Assembly (NCBI GenBank): GCA_023438965.1
Contig: JAEXPB010000184.1
Location: forward strand, 1 to 6,109
Origin: Bacillota bacterium
Lineage (GTDB): Bacteria > Bacillota > Clostridia > Saccharofermentanales > UBA5734
Direction of reading: 5' to 3'
DNA: 6,109 nt
In this document: piece by piece, positions 1 to 5,888 of the stretch
Layout of the letters: each line of letters begins with the position of its first letter
Numbering within the stretch: position 1 is the stretch's first letter
Program-made: the position numbers and the translations under genes
The notes under the pieces: model-generated
What the model was told of the DNA's origin: nothing
The model's database searches: none
The model's input: only the letters and a program-made list of their open reading frames with translations

Positions 1-190
1 CGGCAGGGCTGCCTGCCGGCTGGCCAGGCTGGTCAGCGGCGGAAGCTTGAACAACAACCGGCTCCGCGGCGGGAAAAGCCCAGGACCATAACAAGGAGCC
101 CAGGGCGATCAATCCGGCCAGCAGGAGTCCGGTACTCATGGGGCGGCTGGTTTTCCGCCCGGTTGATCGTCGTGATGATTGATTTGCCAT
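1..190 (-). CDS. Partial gene: N-terminus of a membrane-anchored or secreted protein of unknown function
   Basis: The minus strand is open from ATG 190 to the window edge (63 codons, no stop seen). Residues 1-18 are polar and basic (R7, R8, R12, K13, R16). Residues 19-39 are a hydrophobic helix ending in LLWSWAF, and after it comes an Ala/Pro/Gln-rich low-complexity stretch. This is the layout of an inverted signal-anchor or signal peptide with a linker to an extracellular domain. No lipobox cysteine is visible, and an A-S-A site near residues 50-52 is a weak signal-peptidase candidate. I chose ATG 190 because GAGGGG lies 9 nt upstream. ATG 229, in the same frame, is an alternative without a good ribosome site, and an in-frame TAG lies 18 nt before it. 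The gene starts after the rsfS terminator, so it is probably a separate unit. A weak TGC-TATTCT at 268-260 is the only promoter-like element. The domain that would define its function lies outside the window. Confidence 0.6.
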   Translation of the reverse strand, partial: MANQSSRRSTGRKTSRPMSTGLLLAGLIALGSLLWSWAFPAAEPVVVQASAADQPGQPAGSPA

Positions 191-271
191 CCGGTTTGTC
201 CCCTCTGCTTCCCGATTCAGTCCGGTCATTCGCTGCGGTGCCTAACCGCCGCTGGTTCCAGAATAGCAAAT

Positions 272-297
272 AAGGAAAGCCCGGGGAGGCTTTCCTT
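272..297 (-). terminator. Intrinsic-type hairpin terminator after rsfS
   Basis: A perfect 10-bp inverted repeat (AAGGAAAGCC / GGCTTTCCTT) flanks a 6-nt loop and lies 24 nt beyond the rsfS stop codon. On the minus strand the stem is followed by TATTTGCTATT, which is T-enriched but not a pure T-run. On the plus strand it is followed by TCGACATTTTT. The position after the last gene of the row and the perfect stem support termination of the pur-nadD-rsfS transcript. The broken U-tract makes its efficiency uncertain. Confidence 0.75.
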
Positions 298-321
298 TCG
301 ACATTTTTCGACAAAAAATGC

Positions 322-654
322 TTAGGACCGGCTGGCGCGCCAGAGTTTTTCCAAGCTGTAGAACTCCCTTTCCTCGGCATGGAAAATGTGGACGACAACA
401 TCCGCGTAGTCCATCAGGATCCAGCGGCCGGACTCAAAACCTTCGATGTGGTCCGGAACGCGTGCGTGTTTTTCTTTCATGACCATTTCAACTTCTCCGG
501 CTAAAGCCCGGATATGGGTGACCGAGGTGCCGGTGGCGATGATAAACCGGTCAGCCAGGATGGTTTTACCTTCAATATTGATGATTTCGATATTCTGGGC
601 CTTCTTGCTTTCCAGAATTTCCTTGATCAGTAGCGTTGTTTCTTCGGCGGTCAA
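322..654 (-). CDS. rsfS: Ribosomal silencing factor RsfS (Iojap/DUF143 family)
   Basis: The product has 110 residues, the usual family length. RsfS binds protein uL14 (L14) of the free 50S subunit and blocks joining with 30S, which lowers translation when nutrients are scarce. Family landmarks are all present: ADRFIIATGTS at residues 34-44, HIRALA at 47-52, a central GRWILMDYADVVVHIF at 76-91, and the closing REFYSLEKLW at 96-105. The start is a TTG at 654-652. It is preceded at 8 nt by a perfect AGGAGG and is the only sensible in-frame start, since the family homology begins just after it. A longer reading up to 960 only overlaps nadD-yqeK out of frame and lacks homology. The gene lies 40 nt after nadD-yqeK, the usual neighbourhood for rsfS in Bacillota, and ends 24 nt before a hairpin terminator. 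An extended -10 element just upstream may give it its own promoter. Confidence 0.95.
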   Translation of the reverse strand: MTAEETTLLIKEILESKKAQNIEIINIEGKTILADRFIIATGTSVTHIRALAGEVEMVMKEKHARVPDHIEGFESGRWILMDYADVVVHIFHAEEREFYSLEKLWRASRS

Positions 655-662
655 TCGTTTTT

Positions 663-668
663 CCTCCT
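663..668 (-). promoter_or_regulatory. Ribosome binding site that fixes the TTG start of rsfS
   Basis: The minus strand reads TGAGGAGG, then 8 nt (AAAAACGA), then TTG. An ATG overlaps the front of this site (CTATGAGG), but it is in the wrong frame for RsfS and too close to the Shine-Dalgarno. The TTG is therefore the start. Confidence 0.85.
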
Positions 669-693
669 CATAGTGAACGACAATATTATGATG

Positions 694-704
694 ATTATAG
701 CATA
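694..704 (-). promoter_or_regulatory. Candidate internal promoter for rsfS (perfect extended -10)
   Basis: The minus strand reads TATGCTATAAT, matching the TRTGn extension plus a perfect TATAAT hexamer used by sigmaA promoters of Gram-positive bacteria. It is formed by the last codons and the TAA stop of nadD-yqeK and is followed by an AT-rich stretch, unlike the GC-rich surroundings. No -35 hexamer is found at 16-18 nt, which extended -10 promoters can tolerate. Initiation would fall near 687, about 33 nt before the rsfS TTG. It would let rsfS be expressed apart from the purine genes. No expression evidence is available from sequence alone. Confidence 0.55.
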
Positions 705-1927
705 TTCCGGCGTTGATCGGCTGAATCGGCGCTGCCGCCCAGCCGATTGGCCAGGTCGGCGCGTGCCTCGCCGGTATAAGGGTGCGGCTGCAGTTTCTCA
801 CGGGCCAGAAACGAATCGATTTCCTGGAGGCAGAGCAGCAGGGCCTGATCCAGGTCCGATTCCGCCAGACGCCGGATTTCGGCCAGGTGGGCGTATGTGC
901 GTGCCGGTTCGACTTTATCGGCAATGAAGATGATCTTGTCCAGGGTCGACATGCCGGCACAGCCGGTCGTATGGTAATGGATGGCCTTCAGGATCGTCGG
1001 ATTGCCGACGCCGAAACGCTCCCGGGCCAGCCAGGCGCCGGCCGGACCATGTGCCAGCTCTTCGCCCATCAGTGAAGGATCGCCGGCCAGGCTGGCGCAG
1101 CGTTCCATTTCCGCGGTGTCCAGACATTTGGCGCAGTCGTGCAGAAGGGCCGCAATGGCGGTCTCCTCGGCCGGAACATCATGGATGCGCGCCAGATGCA
1201 AAGCATACAGCATGACATTCAGGGAGTGCAGCAGTCGCTTGCGGTTGAGAAGCGGCCAGAGTTCCCGCTCCAGCTCGTAAAGCATCTGCCAGAGCTCAGA
1301 CGGCAGTCGCTGCAGGTCATCCTGATAACGGTACAGACCATGCCTGGCGATGACCTTGGCCACCTTGTCCGGCACCCATTGCCGATATGGCCGGTCGCCG
1401 CGGATCGCCGCCCGGATCTGGGTGCTGGAGAGCTCAAGCTGCGGTGCGTCGAAAAAACAGATCCGGGCGCCCATTTTCCGGCGCAGATCATTGGCCCGCG
1501 TCATGGTTCGCGGGTCGTCGAAGCCGCCGCGACGGGCCAGAAGCAAAGGACAGGCCGCCAGAATGGCTTCTGGATTATACCATCCTTCAATGTCGTTCAA
1601 AATGTCCGAGCCATAAATCAAATGCAGCTCGCTGTCTGCCGGCAGCGTCGCCTGCAGCTGCCGGATGGTGTCCAGGGTATAGGAGCGTCCGGGCCGCAGG
1701 ATCTCCAGATCGGACACCGCGACGCGGTCCTGGCCGGTAAAAGCCTGGACTGCCATTTCGAACCGGTAGCCGGCCATGGAAACGACTTCATTCATTTTAT
1801 GCGGCGGGCGGCCGGCCGGCATAACCAGCACGCGATCCAGGCCACCCGCGGCCAGAGCGGCTTGGACCAGCGCATAATGGCCGTTGTGCAATGGATCGAA
1901 GGTGCCGCCGCATAATCCGATCTTCAT
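695..1927 (-). CDS. nadD: Bifunctional nicotinate-nucleotide adenylyltransferase / YqeK-type HD phosphohydrolase
   Basis: One continuous frame encodes 410 residues. Residues 1 to about 200 are NadD, which joins ATP and nicotinate mononucleotide to make NaAD in NAD synthesis. They carry the nucleotidyltransferase signature GGTFDPLHNGH at 7-17 (HNGH) and SSTQIR at 167-172. Residues from about 215 on are a YqeK domain, an HD-fold metal enzyme that splits Ap4A into two ADP in characterised homologues. Its likely metal ligands are H234 (RLLHS), H263-D264 (LLHDCAK), H293 (AHG), H317 and H319 (HYHT), and D337 (IADKVEP). In Bacillus, nadD and yqeK are separate neighbouring genes; here they are fused, as in some other Bacillota. 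ATG 1927 overlaps the purD stop as ATGA and has no clear Shine-Dalgarno, which suggests translation by reinitiation. A longer reading to 2203 lies inside purD and is not supported. Both active sites look intact. Confidence 0.94.
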   Translation of the reverse strand: MKIGLCGGTFDPLHNGHYALVQAALAAGGLDRVLVMPAGRPPHKMNEVVSMAGYRFEMAVQAFTGQDRVAVSDLEILRPGRSYTLDTIRQLQATLPADSELHLIYGSDILNDIEGWYNPEAILAACPLLLARRGGFDDPRTMTRANDLRRKMGARICFFDAPQLELSSTQIRAAIRGDRPYRQWVPDKVAKVIARHGLYRYQDDLQRLPSELWQMLYELERELWPLLNRKRLLHSLNVMLYALHLARIHDVPAEETAIAALLHDCAKCLDTAEMERCASLAGDPSLMGEELAHGPAGAWLARERFGVGNPTILKAIHYHTTGCAGMSTLDKIIFIADKVEPARTYAHLAEIRRLAESDLDQALLLCLQEIDSFLAREKLQPHPYTGEARADLANRLGGSADSADQRRNML

Positions 1928-3180
1928 CGGGTCTGGCCAATGTCCGTACGGAAATGCATGTCCTGGAAATGGATTTGCCCGACATCGGCATAAGCTTGAC
2001 GGATGGCTGCCGGCAAATCGGCAGCCAGCGCGGTCACACCGAGCACCCGGCCGCCGGCAGTCAGGATGCGCCCTTCGTCCAGGCGGGTGCCGGCATGGAA
2101 GACCAGACAGGCCGGGCTGACTTTGGTCAAGCCTTCGATCGGGTAACCGGTCTTGTATTGGCCGGGATAACCGCCGGATGCCATGACCACACAGCAGGAG
2201 CATGCTTTTTTCCAGATGATCTCCTGCCGGGCCAGGCGGTTGTCCAGAATTGCCTCGATGATGTCCAGCAAATCCGTTTCGAGCAGCGGCAGGACAGCCT
2301 GAGCTTCGGGATCGCCGAAACGGGCGTTGTATTCAATGACTTTGGGGCCGTCCGGCGTCAGCATCAGCCCAAAATAGATCACGCCGCGGAAGAGGCGTCC
2401 TTCGGCGCGCATGGCATCGATGGTCGGCTGAAAGATCGTGTCCTGCATGATTTGCCACGTCTCCGGCGACAGGTCGGCACCCGGCGCGATCGCCCCCATG
2501 CCGCCGGTATTGAGTCCCCGGTCATGATCAAGGGCCCGCTTGTGGTCCCGGGAGGACACCATCGGACGTACGGTCCGGCCATCGGTGAAAGCCAGCACGG
2601 TCAGCTCCGGACCGGTCAGGAACTCTTCGATGACGACTGTCCGGCCGGCCTGGCCGAATGCCGCTTCGGCCATCATGCCGTGGACGGCCTGACGAGCCTC
2701 TGCACGCGTGCCGGCAATGATCACGCCTTTGCCCAGTGCCAGGCCGTCCGCTTTGACGACTATCGGCAGGCCGGACTGGTCAATGTGCGCATAAGCGGCA
2801 TCCAAATCGGTAAAAGTGCTGTAGCGGGCGGTCGGTATATGATAACGCCGCATCAGGTCTTTGGAGAAAGCTTTGCTGGCTTCGATGACCGCTGCCGAGC
2901 GACGCGGACCGAAGGCCCGGATGCCGGCTTCTTCCATGGCGTCAACCAGGCCGAGGGCCAACGGGTCGTCCGGTGCGACGAAAACCAGGTCGATCTGTTC
3001 CCTTTTGGCAAAGTCAACCAGGTTGTCCAGGTCAGTCGCCCGGATCGGGACCAATTCTGCCAGACCGGCTATGCCGCCGTTACCCGGCGCGCAATACAGC
3101 TTGCTGATGCGCGGGCTTTGCTTCAATTTCCAGACAATGGCATGTTCACGGCCGCCACTGCCGATTACCAATACTTTCAT
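1924..3180 (-). CDS. purD: Phosphoribosylamine--glycine ligase (GAR synthetase)
   Basis: The 418-residue product matches the usual length of about 420. PurD couples glycine to phosphoribosylamine using ATP, the second step of purine synthesis. The N-terminal GSGGREHAI loop is at residues 7-15, PGNGGIA at 32-38, and the glycine/ligand region APDDPL at 69-74. The ATP-grasp part has KADGLALGKGV at 143-153, EEFLTGPE at 185-192, RDHKRALDHDRGLNTGGMG at 211-229 (families usually show DGD and GPN here, so H219 and L223 differ slightly), and the metal-binding NARFGDPEAQ at 285-294. GGYPG follows at 336-340. The start is ATG 3180, where the canonical MKVLVIGSGG begins. A GGGGAGGA Shine-Dalgarno inside the end of purN lies rather far away, about 13 nt, so coupling to purN translation (8-nt gap) is plausible. 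Its stop overlaps the nadD-yqeK start by 4 nt. Confidence 0.97.
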   Translation of the reverse strand: MKVLVIGSGGREHAIVWKLKQSPRISKLYCAPGNGGIAGLAELVPIRATDLDNLVDFAKREQIDLVFVAPDDPLALGLVDAMEEAGIRAFGPRRSAAVIEASKAFSKDLMRRYHIPTARYSTFTDLDAAYAHIDQSGLPIVVKADGLALGKGVIIAGTRAEARQAVHGMMAEAAFGQAGRTVVIEEFLTGPELTVLAFTDGRTVRPMVSSRDHKRALDHDRGLNTGGMGAIAPGADLSPETWQIMQDTIFQPTIDAMRAEGRLFRGVIYFGLMLTPDGPKVIEYNARFGDPEAQAVLPLLETDLLDIIEAILDNRLARQEIIWKKACSCCVVMASGGYPGQYKTGYPIEGLTKVSPACLVFHAGTRLDEGRILTAGGRVLGVTALAADLPAAIRQAYADVGQIHFQDMHFRTDIGQTR

Positions 3181-3188
3181 GCTCTGAA

Positions 3189-3821
3189 TCAGTCCTCCCC
3201 TTCAATAATCGTCCGGCGGCCGGCGATCCGGATGCGGCCGGCGGCAAACAAGGCGATCGCCTGCGGCAGGATGACTTGTTCAGCCTCCTGCATGACCCGC
3301 AGCTGCAGGCTCTGCGGTGTGTCGTCCTGATGCACGGCCACCGCCTTCTGTAAAATGATCGGCCCCTGATCATAATGTTCATCGACAAAATGGACCGTGG
3401 CGCCGGTTAGCTTGACGCCATAAGCGAGAGCCGCCTCATGCGGCCGGATGCCGTACAGGCCGGTTCCGCAAAAAGACGGAATCAAGGCTGGATGGATATT
3501 GATGATCTTGTTGCGGTAAGCGTCGACAAAAGCCGGACCCAGCAAGCTCAGAAAGCCGGCCAGAACGACCAGCCCGATCGGCCATTCCGCGAGGGCGGCC
3601 AGCATGGCCTGGTCATATTCTTCCGGCGTGGCAAAGGATTTGCGGCTGACAATCCGGCAGGGTATGCCGTTTTGGGCCGCGCGCTGCTCGGCGTAGGTTC
3701 CGGGCCGCGAAGCGATGACACAGGCAATCCGGACATTGGCCAGGGTGCCGTCGGCGATCCGGTCGATGATGGCCTGGAGATTGGTGCCGCCGCCGGAAAC
3801 GAATACTGCGATTTCAAGCAT
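3189..3821 (-). CDS. purN: Phosphoribosylglycinamide formyltransferase (GAR transformylase)
   Basis: The product has 210 residues, normal for the family. PurN transfers a formyl group from 10-formyltetrahydrofolate to GAR, the third step of the purine pathway. The phosphate-binding SGGGTNLQA is at residues 9-17, the folate/catalytic segment INIHPALIPSF at 107-117 (N108 and H110 catalytic), and the essential aspartate is D151 in EHYDQGP. I start it at ATG 3821 rather than at 3863 or 3902. Homology begins exactly there with MLEIAVFVSGGG, GGGGAGG sits 6 nt upstream, and the earlier ATGs lie deep inside purF. The start overlaps the purF stop by 8 nt, which indicates coupled translation. purM, which often sits between purF and purN in clostridia, is missing here. 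Confidence 0.96.
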   Translation of the reverse strand: MLEIAVFVSGGGTNLQAIIDRIADGTLANVRIACVIASRPGTYAEQRAAQNGIPCRIVSRKSFATPEEYDQAMLAALAEWPIGLVVLAGFLSLLGPAFVDAYRNKIINIHPALIPSFCGTGLYGIRPHEAALAYGVKLTGATVHFVDEHYDQGPIILQKAVAVHQDDTPQSLQLRVMQEAEQVILPQAIALFAAGRIRIAGRRTIIEGED

Positions 3822-5280
3822 GGCTGGCCTCCCCGTCCTGTTCCGGCCGTCGGATCCGTTCATTTTGATTGGCCGGCAGTCCAGCCGGAAAGCTGCCGTC
3901 AAAACAGCTGGCGCAGTGTTGATCCGTCGTGCCGCGGGCCGAACGCGCCAGACCTTCCAGACTCAGGTAGCCCAGGCTGTCAGCGCCGATCATGGCGCAA
4001 ATTTCGTCGCGTGTCAGGTGGCTGGCCGGCAGTTCGTCCTGGTTGGGTGTGTCGATGCCATAAAAACAAGGATACCGGACCGGCGGCGAGGCAATTCGCA
4101 TATGGACAGCCGTGGCGCCGGCCTTTTTCAAAAGCAGGACGATGTGGCGGGTCGTCGTTCCCCGGACGATCGAGTCATCGACCAGAATGACGCGCTTGCC
4201 GGCTACGGCATGCCGCAGGGAAGCGAATTTCAGAGCTACGGATAATTCCCGCTGCATTTTGTTCGGCTGGATGAAAGTCCGGCCCACATAGCGGTTCTTC
4301 AGCAAACCCTGGCCGTAAGGGATGCCGCTCGCCCGCGCATAGCCCATCGAGGCGGAAAGGCCGGAATCCGGTGCGCCGATCACCAGGTCAGCCTGGCAAG
4401 GCTGCTCGAGGGCCAGCTGCTGGCCGGCGTTAAAACGGGATTGCTGGACGTCCACGCCGTCCACCACGCTGTCCGGGCGCGCGAAATAGACATATTCGAA
4501 CAGGCAGGGCCGGCAGCGGTGCGTTGCTTCAGCCGAGTCCGTTTCAGCCGGATGGGCTGCCAGTCCGGCTGCGGAAAGAGTGATGATTTCACCCGGACGG
4601 ACATCGCGGACGAATTCACCGCCGATGGAGTCGATCGCACAGCTTTCCGAAGCCAGGAGCCAGGTGCCGTCCAGCCGGCCCAGGCAGAGCGGCCGGATCC
4701 CCAGCGGATCGCGAAAGCCGATCACTTTGCCCGGCGTCATCAGGACAACCGCATAGGCGCCGCGGATCTCGCCAATCATCTGCCGGATGGCCGGCTCGAT
4801 ATGGTCGGTCAGGATACGGTTGCGCGCCAGCAGGGTCAACAGGATCTCGGCATCGGACATGGTCTGGAAAATCGCACCGCCATCCTGCAATTTCCGCCGC
4901 AGGTCGTGGCTGTTGTTCAGGCACCCGTTCATGGCCAGGGCCAACTGCCCGGCGCGGTACTTGATCAGCATCGGCTGGGCGTTGGCCAAACCGGTCTCGC
5001 CATGCGCCGGATAACGGACATGCCCGATGGCCGCGTGCCCTTGCAGCACATTCAGCGTCAACTCGTCAAAGGCTTCGACAACCAGTCCCTGACCGCGCTG
5101 GCAAAGGATGGAACCCCGGTTGTTGACAGCGATGCCGGCGCTGTCCTGACCGCGGTGCTGCAAAGCAAAAAGACCGATATAAGCCTGTCTGGCCGCATCG
5201 GTCCGCTGGGCCTCCGGATCGAAGACGCCGATGACACCGCATTCATCCTGCCATTCCCGGCGCGGGAGCTTAGCGTACAT
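3814..5280 (-). CDS. purF: Amidophosphoribosyltransferase (glutamine PRPP amidotransferase)
   Basis: The 488-residue product catalyses the committed first step, PRPP plus glutamine to phosphoribosylamine. A propeptide of 13 residues precedes the N-terminal nucleophile Cys14 (DECGVIGV), as in the Bacillus enzyme that matures by propeptide removal. The class II glutaminase domain (about 14-245) keeps R89, N118-G119 and D143. Residues close to the pocket are unusual: RYPAHG at 89-94 has Ala92 where Thr is normal, and MNGC at 117-120 replaces the common HNGN. The phosphoribosyltransferase domain has the PRPP loop VILVDDSIVRGTT at 364-376. C259, C405, C456 and C459 match the four ligands of the [4Fe-4S] cluster seen in Bacillus-type PurF. 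ATG 5280 is the start because GGAGGAG lies 7 nt upstream and homology begins there; an upstream in-frame ATG at 5370 lies inside purE. It overlaps purE by 11 nt and purN by 8 nt. AMP/GMP feedback is known for the family. Confidence 0.97.
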   Translation of the reverse strand: MYAKLPRREWQDECGVIGVFDPEAQRTDAARQAYIGLFALQHRGQDSAGIAVNNRGSILCQRGQGLVVEAFDELTLNVLQGHAAIGHVRYPAHGETGLANAQPMLIKYRAGQLALAMNGCLNNSHDLRRKLQDGGAIFQTMSDAEILLTLLARNRILTDHIEPAIRQMIGEIRGAYAVVLMTPGKVIGFRDPLGIRPLCLGRLDGTWLLASESCAIDSIGGEFVRDVRPGEIITLSAAGLAAHPAETDSAEATHRCRPCLFEYVYFARPDSVVDGVDVQQSRFNAGQQLALEQPCQADLVIGAPDSGLSASMGYARASGIPYGQGLLKNRYVGRTFIQPNKMQRELSVALKFASLRHAVAGKRVILVDDSIVRGTTTRHIVLLLKKAGATAVHMRIASPPVRYPCFYGIDTPNQDELPASHLTRDEICAMIGADSLGYLSLEGLARSARGTTDQHCASCFDGSFPAGLPANQNERIRRPEQDGEASHA

Positions 5281-5770
5281 GCAGTTTCTCCTCCAGGCGC
5301 TTTTGCCGCTCGGCGACCGAATCGGCCATCCGGGTTTTAAAGCGATGCAGCCGGCCGGCCAGCTGTTCATCCTGGAGAGCCAGGATCTGGGCGGCCAATA
5401 TGGCGGCGTTGGCCGCGCCGTCGATCGCGACCGTGGCTACCGGAATGCCGGTCGGCATCTGGACGATCGCATACAGGGCATCCTGCCCGGCCAGTGCGCC
5501 GCTCTTGACCGGCACACCGATCACCGGCAGAATTGTCTGCGCGGCCAAAACGCCTGGCAGATGCGCTGCCAATCCGGCGGCGGCGATGATCACGCCAAAG
5601 CCCCGGTCGGCAGCCGTGCGGGCCAGTTCGGCGGCCAGCTCCGGCGTTCGGTGCGCCGAACAGATTTTCGCTTCAAAGGAAATACCAAAGTCAGTAAGGT
5701 GGCGAAAACAGGTTTCCATGACCGGAAAGTCCGAATCGCTGCCCATAATGACCAACACTTTATCTTGCAT
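5270..5770 (-). CDS. purE: N5-carboxyaminoimidazole ribonucleotide mutase
   Basis: The product has 166 residues, the usual length of class I PurE. This octameric enzyme rearranges N5-CAIR, made by PurK, into CAIR. The motifs are GSDSD at residues 10-14, SAHRTP at 38-43 (H40 corresponds to the catalytic histidine), AAAGLAAHLPG at 63-73, PVIGVPV at 82-88 and DALYAIVQMPTGIPVATVAI at 97-116. The SAHRTP form argues for the bacterial mutase and against the class II AIR carboxylase of animals. Its usual partner purK is not in the window. ATG 5770 is preceded by GGGAGGA at 6 nt. It is the first gene after a strong promoter and overlaps purF by 11 nt, so it heads the apparent purE-F-N-D operon. The charged C-terminal helix ending in EEKLHVR is ordinary. 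Confidence 0.97.
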   Translation of the reverse strand: MQDKVLVIMGSDSDFPVMETCFRHLTDFGISFEAKICSAHRTPELAAELARTAADRGFGVIIAAAGLAAHLPGVLAAQTILPVIGVPVKSGALAGQDALYAIVQMPTGIPVATVAIDGAANAAILAAQILALQDEQLAGRLHRFKTRMADSVAERQKRLEEKLHVR

Positions 5771-5852
5771 GTTTATCCTCCCGGATTGTTCTTCGTCCGC
5801 GCCTTTCGGCAGCGGTGCCGCTCGCCGGTCATCGGCCAGACGCCGGACAGAT
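5771..5852 (-). promoter_or_regulatory. Untranslated leader of purE with a small hairpin
   Basis: If transcription starts about 7 nt after the -10 box, the leader is about 80 nt. It can form one short hairpin at 5826-5808: AGCG/CGCT plus GGC/GCC around a GCAC loop, with one bulged base. I do not see a purine riboswitch core, a terminator with a U-run, or a recognisable Bacillus PurR box pair. It ends in the GGGAGGA ribosome site of purE. Regulation by attenuation is therefore not supported by what is visible. Confidence 0.35.
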
Positions 5853-5858
5853 ACCCAA

Positions 5859-5888
5859 ATAGTAGCAATTTCAGCCGGTTTTTGTCAA
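5859..5888 (-). promoter_or_regulatory. Sigma70/sigmaA promoter of the purE operon
   Basis: On the minus strand a perfect TTGACA (5888-5883) is followed by an 18-nt spacer and TACTAT (5864-5859, four of six consensus bases), with a TGn extension directly before the -10. It lies in the 114-nt gap before purE. The -35 hexamer includes the TGA stop codon of the upstream partial gene (5887-5885) and touches a 10-bp dyad. It is the only strong promoter found for the purE-F-N-D-nadD genes. Confidence 0.8.

Noticed and set aside
33..401. Minus-strand open frame of 122 codons spanning the rsfS end and the terminator
   Set aside because: It runs through the end of rsfS out of frame and across the hairpin terminator. 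Its composition is low in structure, and the membrane-anchored frame starting at 190 explains the left part better.
1139..1915. Plus-strand open frame of 258 codons opposite nadD-yqeK
   Set aside because: Shadow of the NadD-YqeK gene, whose catalytic motifs fix the true strand and frame.
1891..3330. Plus-strand open frame of 479 codons opposite purD
   Set aside because: It is the antisense of purD and parts of its neighbours, produced by high GC. purD is unmistakable on the other strand, and the plus reading has no recognisable motif.
3822..3902. Longer PurN with 27 extra N-terminal residues from ATG 3902
   Set aside because: The extra part overlaps purF and lacks family homology. ATG 3821 has a strong ribosome site and starts the conserved sequence.
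4441..5340. Plus-strand open frame of 299 codons opposite purF
   Set aside because: Antisense shadow of purF. It has no family motif, and the strand is opposite to all supported genes.
5771..5884. Purine riboswitch or PurR box pair before purE
   Set aside because: The leader is short, lacks a recognisable three-way-junction core, and shows no paired CCGAAC-type boxes. The two CGAA tetramers present are in direct orientation and are not enough.
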